64,000 nucleotides of DNA, from NCBI RefSeq assembly GCF_001703635.1, contig NZ_LQZT01000042.1, positions 62,001 to 126,000 on the forward strand, given 5' to 3'. Numbering within the stretch: position 1 is the first letter of the stretch; every line of letters begins with the position of its first letter. The translations under genes were made by a program, and so were the position numbers. Below, piece after piece: positions 42,595 through 52,219 of this stretch. The stretch comes from Parahoeflea olei. GTDB lineage: Bacteria > Pseudomonadota > Alphaproteobacteria > Rhizobiales > Rhizobiaceae. The notes under the pieces are model-generated. The model was not told where the DNA came from. It did not search any database and worked only from the letters and a program-made list of their open reading frames with translations.

Positions 42595-43308
42595 CGCACA
42601 ACTTTTTCGGATTATCGGCTGCCCTGGCTGGTCTTTCTGATCATGTCAGGCTGCTCGCGGTTTGAAAGCTTGGCGCCATTTGCAATGGCGGGGCGCAGGT
42701 CCGATGGTCCGAGACACAGGCACCGGGGCATTTGGAACACAAAGGGGGCTAATTGACCTCTTGCGGCGGTGAAGAACCGGCCTTGAAAGACCGGCAAGGC
42801 GGGGACGGGGTGCGGACGCAAGGCCAACACCCGCCATAAACGATAGATGGATACCGTGCCAGTGGCGAGACTTTTCATCCCTCTTATCGAATCGCGAAAC
42901 TAGCATCTCGTCAGGCCACAAATCCAACATCTTACCATGCTGCGAACTCATCTCTTCGTGTAATACCGGCGACCGGATAAGCAAGAGCAAAAATGGCCGC
43001 AGATTTTCAACGAGATTACAGTCCTATTCCCCTATGGCAGCACACTCAGAGTGTCAATCTCGCTTAACACATTCGCGACCACATGCCGCGTCCGCCTGAC
43101 ATGCCGCAGAGCGACAGTTTCGCAGCCCCGACGAGCCCACGACAGGGCTTTCTTCCGTCAAACAGAGGCGGACGCGGAACGCTGCGAGGCAGAGGAGCCG
43201 CACCGATTCGCCCGCGGTGACAGCGGCCCTGGCGCCCGCCCGCCCAGGGCCGGAAACGCCGGGGGCCATCGCGCAGGACGGGGCCCCCGGACCTGGCAAG
43301 ACGCGGGA
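42595..43308. other. Intergenic region with no recognisable gene
   Basis: About 714 bp, lower in GC than surroundings at 42880-43090. Short open frames (e.g. 42646-42990) lack codon use and ribosome sites like the neighbours and are not supported. It probably includes the promoter for rquA-like gene and the terminator region of the polyamine operon. Confidence 0.4.
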
Positions 43309-43656
43309 TCAGGCGGCCGCGACGATGATGATTTCGACCTTGTAGTCGGGAGTGGCCAGCTTGCTTTCGCCGGCGGCTCGCGCCGGCGTGTGGCCGGCAG
43401 GCACCCAGGAATCCCAGACCGCGTTCATCTCGGCAAAATCCTCCATGGAGGCGAGCCAGATGGTGGCCTGGAGGATCCTGGTCTTGTCCGAACCGCAGCG
43501 CGCCAGCTGATCGTCGATGCCGGCAAGAATCGCCTGCGTCTGTGCGGTCACGCTTTCGCCCGGCTTGCCCACCTGGCCGGCCAGATAGATCGTGCCGTTG
43601 TGGACGACGGCCTGGCTCATGCGCGGTCCGGTGTCGTGTCTGGTGATGTCGCTCAT
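43309..43656 (-). CDS. RidA family enamine/imine deaminase
   Basis: 115 residues, RidA/YjgF family: MSDITRHDTGPRMSQAVVHN and the segment GTIYLAGQVG, with C-terminal KLATPDYKVEIIIVAA. RidA proteins hydrolyse reactive enamines/imines made by aminotransferases and amino-acid oxidases, matching its neighbours. AAGGAG before the ATG. Last gene of the polyamine-type operon. Confidence 0.92.
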   Translation of the reverse strand: MSDITRHDTGPRMSQAVVHNGTIYLAGQVGKPGESVTAQTQAILAGIDDQLARCGSDKTRILQATIWLASMEDFAEMNAVWDSWVPAGHTPARAAGESKLATPDYKVEIIIVAAA

Positions 43657-43679
43657 CCTGTGCTCCTTGCTGGTGTGTC

Positions 43680-44786
43680 TCAAGCGCCGTCGAATCGGCG
43701 CGGGTCGAGTGCGGCGATCGTCGCCGGGCTCAAGTCGGGGGTGCCGCCCAGGCACAACTGTGTCGTCAGGCGCGCCATCGCCGGCGCGGTCTGGATGCCG
43801 TAGCCGCCCTGCCCCGCCAGCCAGAAGAACCCTTCGCGCTCGCCGTCGAACCCGCAGACCGGGGTGCGGTCGGGCGAAAAGCTGCGCAGGCCCGCCCAAC
43901 TGGTCTCGACCCGCGTGACCGGCATGGTGACGGCCTGCTCGAACCGGTAGAGCCCTTCGGCCAGATCCATCTCGTCCGCCCAGGCGTCATGCGGCTCCAC
44001 CGGCGTCTCGTCGGCCGGCGAGACCATCATCTTGCCGGCCTCGGGCTTGGCGTACCAGCGCTCGCTGGCCGAGGCGACCAGCGGCCAGCTGTCGAACGCA
44101 TGGCCCTCGGGTCCCGGCAGGATGGCGGCGGACCGCCGCATCGGGGTGATGGAGCGCGGCCTGGCGCCGGCGAGCAACGCCACCGGATCGGCCCAGGCAC
44201 CGGCGGCATTGATGACGACCGGCGCGGCGAAGCGCCCTGCCGGCGTTGTCGCGGTCCAGACCCCGTCGGTGCGCGCCAGCGTCTCCACGCGCGCCTCCGT
44301 GACGATGCGCCCGCCGCGCTGGCGCATCAGCCGGATCAACCCCTGCAGGAAGCGGTCGACATCGATATCCATCGCGTCGCGCTCGAACGCGGCGGCCGCG
44401 ATCAGCTCCGGACGCAGGATCGGGAAGAGCTCGACGGCTTCCCGCGCGGTCAGCCGCTCCATGCCGCTGGCCCCGGCGACATAGGCCTCGAGCATGGCCA
44501 GTTCATCCTCCGCCGCGATCATCAACTCGCCGCGCGGGCTCAGAAGGCTCGTCTCGCTCACGCCCTCCGGCTGTTCGAGGAAGCCGTGGGCGGCGGCGTT
44601 CAGCGCCCTCAGCGTCGCATTGCCGTAGTTGCGGATATAGATCGCCGCTGTCCGGCCGGTGGCGTGAAAGCCGGTCGTGCTTTCGGCTTCCAGAACGATC
44701 ACCCGCGCCGTCTCCGACAGGAAGGCGGCCGCGGAAATGCCGGCGATGCCGCCGCCGATCACGAGGAAATCGCAGGTCTCGGTCAT
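43680..44786 (-). CDS. FAD-dependent oxidoreductase (DAO/DadA-like)
   Basis: 368 residues, FAD-binding Rossmann motif FLVIGGGIAGISAAAF at the N-terminus (residues about 7-22) and the DAO-family second half ending QGGYGIQTAPAMARLTTQL. It likely oxidises an amine or amino acid. Overlaps the deacetylase gene by four bases (ATGA) and is followed by RidA. Substrate not identified. Confidence 0.88.
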   Translation of the reverse strand: MTETCDFLVIGGGIAGISAAAFLSETARVIVLEAESTTGFHATGRTAAIYIRNYGNATLRALNAAAHGFLEQPEGVSETSLLSPRGELMIAAEDELAMLEAYVAGASGMERLTAREAVELFPILRPELIAAAAFERDAMDIDVDRFLQGLIRLMRQRGGRIVTEARVETLARTDGVWTATTPAGRFAAPVVINAAGAWADPVALLAGARPRSITPMRRSAAILPGPEGHAFDSWPLVASASERWYAKPEAGKMMVSPADETPVEPHDAWADEMDLAEGLYRFEQAVTMPVTRVETSWAGLRSFSPDRTPVCGFDGEREGFFWLAGQGGYGIQTAPAMARLTTQLCLGGTPDLSPATIAALDPRRFDGA

Positions 44787-45805
44787 GCGCCCTTGAACCC
44801 TTCCAGAAAGCTGCGCAGATTGTGGCCGAGCTCATCGCTGAGATAGCCGCCTTCCTGCACCAGCAATGTGGGCAGCCCCATCTTGGCGATCGCAGCCCCG
44901 ATACGCGCGAAGCCCGGCGTGGTCACGGCCAGCCCTTTCAGCGGGTCGTTCTCGTAGGCATCGAGACCCAGCGCGACGACGAGGACATCGGCGCTGAAAT
45001 CGGCAATCCGCGCGAGCGCCGTGTCGAGCGTTTCGAGATAGGCGTCGTCGCCGGTTCCGCGTTCGAGCGGCAGGTTGAGATTGTAGCCGAGCCCTTCGCC
45101 TTCGCCGCGCTCATGGGCATGACCCCAGTAGAACGGATAGAAGCGGAGCGGATCGGCATGGATCGACACCGTGAGCACGTCCTTGCGGCGGTAGAAGATT
45201 CCTTGCGTGCCGTTGCCGTGATGGACGTCGACGTCGAGGATCGCCGCGCGCAATCCGCGCCGCGTCAACGCATCCGCCGCGATGCCCGAATTGTTGAGGA
45301 AGCAGAACCCGCCGGCGAGGTCGGCGAAGGCATGGTGGCCGGGCGGACGGCTGAGCGCATAGACGGCCCTCTCGCCCCCCGCCACCGCGGCAACGCCCGA
45401 AAGGGCCGTCTGCGCCGACCAGTAGGCCGATTCCCAGGTGCCCGCCGAGATCGGGCACGAGGTGTCGGTCTGGTGGTAGCCGGCCTGGCCCACCGCCGAA
45501 CGCGGATAGCTGTCGGTCCGGTTGGCCGGATGGACATTGGGGATGACCTCGTCGGCGGCGCCGCCCATCTGGGTCCAGCGCTGGTGGATGGTGCGCAGGA
45601 AGGTCAGGTATTCGGCCGAATGAATCGCGGCGATCGGACCGAGGCCATGATCCTCCGGCGCCTCGAACCGGCAGCCGGCGGCTTCCGCCCCGCCCTTCAG
45701 CACCTCGATCCGGCGCGGCTGCTCCGGATTGGCGAGCCGGCTGCCATGGGCCATGAAGTGTTTCGGATCGTGCGCCGCCTGGCGCGTGTCGAGGATGGCT
45801 TTCAT
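44783..45805 (-). CDS. Histone deacetylase-superfamily amidohydrolase, acetylpolyamine type
   Basis: 340 residues. Zinc amidohydrolase residues: His158-His159 in RPPGHHAFADL, Asp193 and His195 in DVDVHHGNGTQ, Asp282 in GLDAYENDP and Tyr321 in EGGYLSD. These numbers resemble acetylpolyamine amidohydrolases, which free polyamines from N-acetyl forms. Neighbours (polyamine-type transporter, aminotransferase) support that role. Start at 45805; the longer frame upstream overlaps the next gene and is ignored. Confidence 0.88.
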   Translation of the reverse strand: MKAILDTRQAAHDPKHFMAHGSRLANPEQPRRIEVLKGGAEAAGCRFEAPEDHGLGPIAAIHSAEYLTFLRTIHQRWTQMGGAADEVIPNVHPANRTDSYPRSAVGQAGYHQTDTSCPISAGTWESAYWSAQTALSGVAAVAGGERAVYALSRPPGHHAFADLAGGFCFLNNSGIAADALTRRGLRAAILDVDVHHGNGTQGIFYRRKDVLTVSIHADPLRFYPFYWGHAHERGEGEGLGYNLNLPLERGTGDDAYLETLDTALARIADFSADVLVVALGLDAYENDPLKGLAVTTPGFARIGAAIAKMGLPTLLVQEGGYLSDELGHNLRSFLEGFKGA

Positions 45806-45843
45806 CGGTTCTTTCCCGGGTTCCTGGTGTCTTCGTGTCGCGG

Positions 45844-46770
45844 TCAGAACGCCGTTCTGTCCGCGCCCTTGAGGCCGAGCATTTCGCGCGCCTCCGCAGG
45901 GCTCGCGACGGTGCGGCCGAGCCCTTCGACGATGTCGCGGATCCTGGCGACCTGTTCGGCATTGGACCGGGCGAGCTGCCCGCGCCCGATCATCAGGCTG
46001 TCTTCCAGCCCCACGCGCACATGCCCGCCCATCGCCGCCGCGATCGTCGCCATCGGCATCTGCTGCCGTCCCGCCGCGAGCACCGAGAAGCGGTAATCGT
46101 CGGCGAACAGCTTGTCGGCCATGCGCTTCATGTGGACGAGGTTGTCGGGATCCGCGCCGATGCCGCCAAGCACGCCGAAAACGAACTGGATGAAGAACGG
46201 CGGCTTGACCATCTGCCGGTCGGCGAAGTGCCTGAGCATGTAGAGATGGCCGATATCGTAGCATTCGAACTCGAAGCGGGCGCCGCACCGTTCCCCCATT
46301 TCGGTGAGCACATGGGCAATGTCGCGGGGCGTGTTGCGGAAGATCAGGTCGTCGGACTGTTCCAGGAAGGGCTTTTCCCAGTCATGTTTCCAGTCGGTGA
46401 TCCTCTCGGCCGCCGGATAGAGCGCGAAATTCATCGTGCCCATGTTGAGCGAGCACATTTCCGGCTCGGCGAGCATCGGCGCCGCCAGCCGCTCTTCAAG
46501 GCTCATCCGCGCGCTGCCGCCCGTGGTCAGGTTGATCACCGCATCGCTCTGCTGCCTGATGCGTGGCAGGAAAGCCATGAAATGCTCGGGCAGGGCCGAG
46601 GGGCGGCCGTCCTGCGGATCGCGCGCATGCAGATGCAGGATCGACGCGCCGGCTTGCGCCGCAGCCACCGACTGCCCGGCGATCTCCGCGGCGGTGACCG
46701 GCAGATGCGGCGACATCGACGGGGTATGGATCGAGCCCGTCACCGCGCAGGTGATGATGATCTTGTCCAT
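45844..46770 (-). CDS. BKACE-family beta-keto acid cleavage enzyme (DUF849)
   Basis: 308 residues: ITCAVTGSIHTPSMSPHLPV at the start, a metal-binding HLHARD motif (HxH, about residues 46-51) and the FECYDIGHLY segment. BKACE enzymes cleave beta-keto acids with acetyl-CoA. It may act on a keto acid made by the neighbouring aminotransferase; that is inference. Ten bases after the aminotransferase gene. Confidence 0.9.
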   Translation of the reverse strand: MDKIIITCAVTGSIHTPSMSPHLPVTAAEIAGQSVAAAQAGASILHLHARDPQDGRPSALPEHFMAFLPRIRQQSDAVINLTTGGSARMSLEERLAAPMLAEPEMCSLNMGTMNFALYPAAERITDWKHDWEKPFLEQSDDLIFRNTPRDIAHVLTEMGERCGARFEFECYDIGHLYMLRHFADRQMVKPPFFIQFVFGVLGGIGADPDNLVHMKRMADKLFADDYRFSVLAAGRQQMPMATIAAAMGGHVRVGLEDSLMIGRGQLARSNAEQVARIRDIVEGLGRTVASPAEAREMLGLKGADRTAF

Positions 46771-46779
46771 ACCCTGGCC

Positions 46780-48144
46780 TCACGCGCCCCGGTCGAGCAG
46801 CGGCCCGATCTCGGCCTCGAGTTCGGCCAGCGAAAGCGTCAGCATCTCGATGATCTCGTCGACATGGGCCTCCGTGGCGATCATCGGCGGACAGACGAGG
46901 AAATGATCGCCCGCATAGCCGCCGCGCGTGCGCCGCGAATAGATGATCAGCCCCTTGGAATAGGCGATCTCGACCAGCTTGTCGTAAAGCCCGAGCGAGG
47001 CGGGGAAAGGCGTCATCGTGGCGCGGTCGGAGACCAGTTCGAAGGCGAGCAGCAGCCCCTCGCCACGCACGTCGCCGACAAAGGGGAAGCGCTGCATCAG
47101 CCCTTGCAGCCGCGCCTTGAGCAGCGCGCCGATGGCGGTCGCGTTCGCCATCAGTCCGCTTCTCTCGATCTCCTCGAGCACGGCAAGCCCCGCCGCACAG
47201 GCGAGCGGATTGCCGGCATAGGTGTAGCCGTGAATGAAGCCGCCGTCGTCGAGCACCGCATCGACGATGCGATCCTGCGCCATCATCGCGCCGAGCGGCG
47301 CGTAGCCCGCGGCAAACCCCTTGGAGACCACCAGGATGTCGGGATCGACGTTCCAGTGCTCACCGGCAAAGAACTTGCCGGTGCGGCCGCCGCCCGACAT
47401 CACCTCGTCATGAATCAGAAGCACGCCGTATCTCGAACAGATCTCGCGGATGGCCTGCATGTAGCCCGCCGGCGGCACCAGCGCGCCGGTGGAGGCGCCC
47501 CCCACCGGTTCGACGATGAAGGCGAGCACCGTCTCGGGGCCTTCCTCGAGGATCTTGCGTTCGAGCATGGCCGCGTAGTGGGCGCCGGTCGCAGGGTCGT
47601 GCGGATCGAGCCCGTCGAGATAGGCCCGCGGCGCCGGGATCTTCGGCATCGGCCGCATCATCGCCTCGAAGGGCGCCGTCATCGGCGTGTAGCCGGTGAC
47701 CGCCAGCGCACCGAGCGTGGCACCATGATAGCTCGGGAACCGGGAAATCACCTTCCAGCGCAGGCCCTCGCCCTGGGTGACCGCATATTGCCGGGCGAGC
47801 TTGATCGCGCTCTCCACCGCTTCCGAGCCGCCGGAGACGAAAAAGGCCCGCTCCATGCCCTTCGGCGCCAGTTCGGCGGCCTTGGCGGCGAGCTTCTCGG
47901 CCGGTTCGGTCTCGAAATGCAACCGGTAGCCGAAGGTGGATTTTTCCATCTGCCGGCGCATCGCCTCGAGCACCCGCTCGTTGGAATGGCCGATATTGCA
48001 GACCATGGCGCCGGAAGAGCCGTCGAGATAGCGCTTGCCGTCGACATCCCAGAGATAGACGCCACGCGCCTGGTCGAGCACCGGACGACGCCGGCGGGTC
48101 TGGTAGAAGAGATGGCTTTTGGGTCGTTCGGGAGAAGGGGTCAT
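46780..48144 (-). CDS. Class III PLP-dependent aminotransferase
   Basis: 454 residues of the omega-amine/aspartate aminotransferase superfamily. PLP lysine near residue 274 in LVVSKGFAAGYAPLGAMMA; HDEVMSGGGRTG contains the conserved Asp-Glu motif. Polyamine or omega-amino acid is the probable amino donor. Its start overlaps the potA-like stop by four bases. Confidence 0.94.
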   Translation of the reverse strand: MTPSPERPKSHLFYQTRRRRPVLDQARGVYLWDVDGKRYLDGSSGAMVCNIGHSNERVLEAMRRQMEKSTFGYRLHFETEPAEKLAAKAAELAPKGMERAFFVSGGSEAVESAIKLARQYAVTQGEGLRWKVISRFPSYHGATLGALAVTGYTPMTAPFEAMMRPMPKIPAPRAYLDGLDPHDPATGAHYAAMLERKILEEGPETVLAFIVEPVGGASTGALVPPAGYMQAIREICSRYGVLLIHDEVMSGGGRTGKFFAGEHWNVDPDILVVSKGFAAGYAPLGAMMAQDRIVDAVLDDGGFIHGYTYAGNPLACAAGLAVLEEIERSGLMANATAIGALLKARLQGLMQRFPFVGDVRGEGLLLAFELVSDRATMTPFPASLGLYDKLVEIAYSKGLIIYSRRTRGGYAGDHFLVCPPMIATEAHVDEIIEMLTLSLAELEAEIGPLLDRGA

Positions 48145-49214
48145 GCAGGCAGCACCGTACAGTCCGCAGGCCTGAAGGAGGCGGTGACCTCGCGCCCTGC
48201 GGCATGCGGATGCGTGTCGATCATGTTGATGGCCTGCAGCTGCAGGCCGCCGAGCCGGATGAAGTAGCGCGCCGCCTGGCCCTGGTAGTCCACGGTGTCG
48301 ACGGTGGCCGAATGCGCCACCTCGCCATGGACGGGCTGGGACGCGCTCAGCGCGATCTTTTCCGCCCTGAGCACCAGCTTGACCGGCCCCGTGGCGCTGA
48401 CCTTCGGCCCGCGATCCGAGGGGATGACGATGCGGCCGAGATCGGGCGTTTCAAGCACCATCGACGTCGCGTCGCGTTGCGTGCACCGGGCGTCGACGAT
48501 GTTGGAGGCGCCGAGAAACCTGGCGACGAATTCGCTGGCGGGCGTATTGTAGACCTCTTCGGGAGCGCCCATCTGCTCGACCCTGCCGGCCGACATCACC
48601 ACAATCTGGTCGGACATGGCGAGCGCCTCGGACTGGTCGTGGGTAACGAAGACGGTGGTGACGCCGATGCGCTCCTGGATGCGCTTGAGTTCCACGCGCA
48701 TGTCCTCGCGCAGATTGGCATCGAGCGCGGACAGGGGTTCATCGAGCAGCAGCACGTCCGGCTCGATGACGATGGCACGGGCGAGCGCGATGCGTTGCTG
48801 CTGGCCGCCCGAGAGTTCGCGCGGATAGCGCCCGGCCACATGCGGCAACTGCACGAGATCCAGCGCATCCTTCACCTTGCGGTCGATGTCGGACTTGCCG
48901 ACGCCGCGATATTTCAGCCCGAAGGCAATGTTGTCGGCCACCGTCTTGTGCGGAAACAGCGCGTAATTCTGGAACACGAGGCCGAGATTGCGCTTGTGGA
49001 TCGGCACGTCGTTGACGCGCTTGCCGCCGATCTCGATCTCGCCCGCGGAGGGGTCGAGAAGTCCGGCGATCATCCTGAGCGTCGTCGTCTTGCCGCAGCC
49101 CGAGGGGCCGAGAAGCGTGACGAAGCCGCCTTCGGGCATTTCCAGCGACATGCGGTGGACGGCGACATAGTCGCCAAAGCGCTTTTCGATATCGGTGAGT
49201 TTGACGGTGCTCAA
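48141..49214 (-). CDS. Polyamine-type ABC importer ATPase (PotA-like)
   Basis: 357 residues from a TTG start at 49214 (LSTVKLTDIEKRFG). Walker A GPSGCGKTTT (about residues 37-46), signature LSGGQQQRIALARA, Walker B LLLDEPLSALDAN, and a C-terminal TOBE-like domain. GGAAGG is about eight bases upstream of the TTG. An alternative start further upstream would overlap the binding-protein gene and is not supported. Confidence 0.92.
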   Translation of the reverse strand: MSTVKLTDIEKRFGDYVAVHRMSLEMPEGGFVTLLGPSGCGKTTTLRMIAGLLDPSAGEIEIGGKRVNDVPIHKRNLGLVFQNYALFPHKTVADNIAFGLKYRGVGKSDIDRKVKDALDLVQLPHVAGRYPRELSGGQQQRIALARAIVIEPDVLLLDEPLSALDANLREDMRVELKRIQERIGVTTVFVTHDQSEALAMSDQIVVMSAGRVEQMGAPEEVYNTPASEFVARFLGASNIVDARCTQRDATSMVLETPDLGRIVIPSDRGPKVSATGPVKLVLRAEKIALSASQPVHGEVAHSATVDTVDYQGQAARYFIRLGGLQLQAINMIDTHPHAAGREVTASFRPADCTVLPA

Positions 49215-49243
49215 GACTCTGGCCTTCCGATGGGGACAGGGTC

Positions 49244-49267
49244 GGCCCCCGCGCGAGCGCGGGGACC
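49244..49267 (-). terminator. Stem-loop between binding-protein and ATPase genes
   Basis: Complementary arms 49244-49254 and 49257-49267 (GGCCCCCGCGC and GCGCGGGGACC) form a roughly 10-bp stem with a tetraloop on the left-reading transcript. There is no U-tract, so partial termination or mRNA protection after the binding-protein gene is likely. Confidence 0.5.
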
Positions 49268-49285
49268 GATGAAACAGGACCTGGC

Positions 49286-50425
49286 TCAGTAGCCCTTCTG
49301 GATGCGGCCGAATTCCTTCGACCATTCGGCCTCGTGGCCGTTCCAGTAGTCCGGATTGGCGAAGGTCAGCCCGGCAAGCGTTCCGCTGGGGTCGAAAGCG
49401 GGCAGCGTCGGGATCTTCTTGCCGAGATCGACCTTCTGCGGATCGAGCGCCGGCGGATAGTTCTGTCCTTCGGCAACCGCGATCGAGGTTTCCGGCGCCA
49501 GCATGAAGTTCAGGAGTTCCTCGCATTCGGGCATCGGCGAGCCCTTGATGACGAAGAGGCATTCCTGCCAGCCGAAGCCGTTGGGCGGATCGAAATAGCC
49601 GATGTCGTGGCCCTGCTCCTGCAGCGCGTAGATGCGGCCCGACCAGCCTTCCGTCACATAGATCTCTTCCTCGGCCAGGAGGCTCATCAGTTCCGCCCCC
49701 GAGCCCCAGTATTTGAGCAGGAGGTCGCGGTGGGTGCGCAGCGCTTCCCAGATCGCATCCATATCGGTGGCATTGTTCGGATCCTGGTCGGTTTGCAGCG
49801 AGGCGTACCAGATGCGGGTGCGCCAGTCGGCCCAGCCGGCGATCTTGCCCTTGTACTTCTCGTCGAGCAGGATCTTGGCGCCCTTCTCCTTGATCTCGTC
49901 TTCCGAGATGTGCTTGCGGTTATAGGCGAGACCGGTGGTGCCGTAGTCGTAGGGCACGCAGGAGATCTTGCCGCCGGTGATCGGCCGGAACACGTCGACC
50001 AGCTTCGGGATCACGTATTTGAGGTTCGGGATGTTGTCCTCGTTGAGCTCCGAAGCGAGACCGAGGCCGGCATAGCGGGCATAGTCGAAGACGCCGGACA
50101 GGTGGGCGATGTTGTATTCGCCGGGCTGGCTGGCCTTGACCCGCGAGAGATATTCGTCACCGCCGCCGAAGGTGCCGTCGACCACCTTGACGCCGGTCTT
50201 CTCGGTATAGGGATCGAAGGCAAGTTTGCGGAAAGCTTCCGAGACCACGCCGCCCCAGCCGTCGAAGCGGACCTGGGATGCGGCCGCGCGCGCCTCGCCG
50301 ACGAAGGGCGTGCGCACGCCGAAGGCGAGGCCGGCCGCGCCGATCAGGCCGAGGAAGACGCGGCGGTCGAGATCGCCGTTGAGATAGCGTTCGCGGAGGC
50401 GTTCATAGCGTTTGGTACTGTCCAT
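49286..50425 (-). CDS. Polyamine-type ABC importer substrate-binding protein (PotD-like)
   Basis: 379 residues. Tat-like signal in residues 20-45 (DRRVFLGLIGAAGLAFGV). Type 2 periplasmic-binding-protein features: RFDGWGGVVSEAFRKLAFDP, VPYDYGTTGLAYNRKHI, LAEEEIYVTEGWSGRI. The PotD/extracellular solute-binding family 1 fits; ligand could be putrescine, spermidine or acetyl-polyamines. Confidence 0.92.
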   Translation of the reverse strand: MDSTKRYERLRERYLNGDLDRRVFLGLIGAAGLAFGVRTPFVGEARAAASQVRFDGWGGVVSEAFRKLAFDPYTEKTGVKVVDGTFGGGDEYLSRVKASQPGEYNIAHLSGVFDYARYAGLGLASELNEDNIPNLKYVIPKLVDVFRPITGGKISCVPYDYGTTGLAYNRKHISEDEIKEKGAKILLDEKYKGKIAGWADWRTRIWYASLQTDQDPNNATDMDAIWEALRTHRDLLLKYWGSGAELMSLLAEEEIYVTEGWSGRIYALQEQGHDIGYFDPPNGFGWQECLFVIKGSPMPECEELLNFMLAPETSIAVAEGQNYPPALDPQKVDLGKKIPTLPAFDPSGTLAGLTFANPDYWNGHEAEWSKEFGRIQKGY

Positions 50426-50461
50426 CTGTTTCTCCAGTGTGCTGTGGCCGACAAATGCGGA

Positions 50462-51259
50462 TCATCCGCCTGAATTGGCAGACATGCGCCGGGCAATGGC
50501 CAGCCCCAGAAGCGGGAGCCCGACGGTAAGCGCGATCATCACGGTGCCGAGCGCGTTGATCTCCGGCGAGATCGAGTTGCGCAGCATCGCAAAAATCTGG
50601 GTGGGCACGGTTTCCACGCCGCCCGGTTTCCAGAACAGGGTTCCGGTGATGTCGTCGAAGGAAATGGTGAAGGCGAACAGCCCGCCCGCCAGCACCGCCG
50701 GCAACAGCAGCGGCAGCGTGATCGAGAAAAAGGTCTGCACCGGATTGGCGCCGAGGCTCATCGCCGCTTCCTCGACGTCGCGCCGGATCGAGACGAGACG
50801 CGCCTGCACGACGAGAATGACGAAGGGCAGCGTGAAGATGACGTGGCCGGCAAGCAGCAGCGCGAAGCTCTTGTTGATCGACAGCGCGTTGAGGAAGAGC
50901 AGCAGCGCAACGGCCAGCACCACTTCCGGCACCAGGATCGGCGCGATGAGGATCGTCGAGATCAGGTTCTGCCCCGGCACCTTGTAGCGGATCAGCGCCA
51001 GGCTCGCCAAAACGCCGATGGTGGTGGAGATCAGCGCGGTGAGCGCGCCGAGGATGATCGATGTGCGGAAGGCGCGCAGGATCGCATCGTTGCCGGCGAG
51101 TTCCACGAACCACCGCAGCGACAGCCCGCTCATCGGGAAGGCGCCGAACTCGCTCGCGTTGAAGCTCAGCAGCACCACGACGGCGACCGGCAGGAACATG
51201 AAGATGTAGACGAGCATCGTCCACAGACGGATGAGGGTCCAGCCCATGCCGCGGTTCAT
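50462..51259 (-). CDS. Polyamine-type ABC importer permease (PotC-like)
   Basis: 265 residues, about six membrane helices, with the EAA-type loop EEAAMSLGANPVQTFFSITL (about residues 163-182). Start overlaps the PotB-like stop by one base (TGATG). The frame extends upstream into the potB-like gene, but the overlap arrangement and MNRGMGWTLIRL start are decisive. Confidence 0.93.
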   Translation of the reverse strand: MNRGMGWTLIRLWTMLVYIFMFLPVAVVVLLSFNASEFGAFPMSGLSLRWFVELAGNDAILRAFRTSIILGALTALISTTIGVLASLALIRYKVPGQNLISTILIAPILVPEVVLAVALLLFLNALSINKSFALLLAGHVIFTLPFVILVVQARLVSIRRDVEEAAMSLGANPVQTFFSITLPLLLPAVLAGGLFAFTISFDDITGTLFWKPGGVETVPTQIFAMLRNSISPEINALGTVMIALTVGLPLLGLAIARRMSANSGG

Positions 51260-52125
51260 CAGCCCATCCCCTTCATCAGCTGGGCCATGCCCAGGAAATG
51301 GTTGTAGACGAGCACCAGCGCGCCGAGCACGGCGAGCAGCATCAGCGACAGCGCCGAGCCGAGCGGCCAGTTGAGCTGGGTGATGATGGCCTCGAAGACG
51401 AGATTGGCGAACATCGCATCGCGCGGACCGCCGAGCACGAGCGGAGTGATGTAGGTGCCGGCCGCGAGCACGAAGCAGAGCAGCCCACCCGCCGCGAGCC
51501 CCGGCAGCGACAGCGGCAGCGTGACCGAGAAGAAGGTCTGCAGCTTCGTGGCGCCGAGGGAATTGGCAGCCGATTCGAGGTTCTGGTCGATCCCGTCGAC
51601 GGAGACGAAGACGTTGAGGATCATGAAGGGCATCAGGAAATGCACGAGCCCCAGGATCACGGTGGCCTCGTTGTAGAGCATCTGCAGCGGCTCGTTGATG
51701 ATGCCGGCCCAGATCAGGAAGGAATTGACAGCGCCGGAGACGCCCAGAATGTTGATCCATGACATGGTGCGGATGATGTAGCTGACCCAGAAGGGCAGCA
51801 TCAGCAGCAGCAGCAGGAAGCCCTTGTTGCGGTTGGAACGGGCAATGAAATAGGCGGCCGGATAGCCCGCGACCGCGCAGACCACCGTGGTGATCGCGGC
51901 AATCTTCAGCGTGTACAGCAGGATGTCGCGGTAGAACCGGTCGGTCAGCGCCTCGGTCCAGTTGTCGAGGTGGAAGCCGGCGACATCCGCTCCCGTGGCC
52001 GTGCGCAACCAGAACGAATAGACGACGATGAAGGCCAGCGGCACGAACAGCAGGAACGTGATCGCAACCAGCGCCGGTGACAGCAGAATCCAGGGTTGGC
52101 GGGCTTCCCGCGCCTCGACACCCAT
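51259..52125 (-). CDS. Polyamine-type ABC importer permease (PotB-like)
   Basis: 288 residues, membrane permease with the EAA loop ESAANSLGATKLQTFFSVTL (about residue 190). First gene of the operon. The ATG at 52125 (MGVEAREARQPW) is preferred because AAGGGG is seven bases upstream; ATG at 52131 and a TTG at 52155 are other in-frame starts. Confidence 0.9.
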   Translation of the reverse strand: MGVEAREARQPWILLSPALVAITFLLFVPLAFIVVYSFWLRTATGADVAGFHLDNWTEALTDRFYRDILLYTLKIAAITTVVCAVAGYPAAYFIARSNRNKGFLLLLLMLPFWVSYIIRTMSWINILGVSGAVNSFLIWAGIINEPLQMLYNEATVILGLVHFLMPFMILNVFVSVDGIDQNLESAANSLGATKLQTFFSVTLPLSLPGLAAGGLLCFVLAAGTYITPLVLGGPRDAMFANLVFEAIITQLNWPLGSALSLMLLAVLGALVLVYNHFLGMAQLMKGMG

Positions 52126-52219
52126 TCGCATTCCCCTTTTTTGTTTGTTGGGCAAAGCTTGCCAAGCGGCGCAACATTGATCAAATAGATAATAAGAATT
52201 TTAGCTATAGAGATTATCA
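52126..52219. promoter_or_regulatory. Divergent promoter region of LysR gene and polyamine operon
   Basis: A 94-bp AT-rich stretch with GATAAT (52191-52196) and ATTATC (52213-52218) as a short inverted pair. Both promoters and a LysR site must be here, as is normal for divergent LysR-regulated operons. Confidence 0.45.

Noticed and set aside
42646..42990. 114-residue open frame on the - strand upstream of the rquA-like gene
   Set aside because: No ribosome site, codon use unlike neighbours, and no recognisable protein features.
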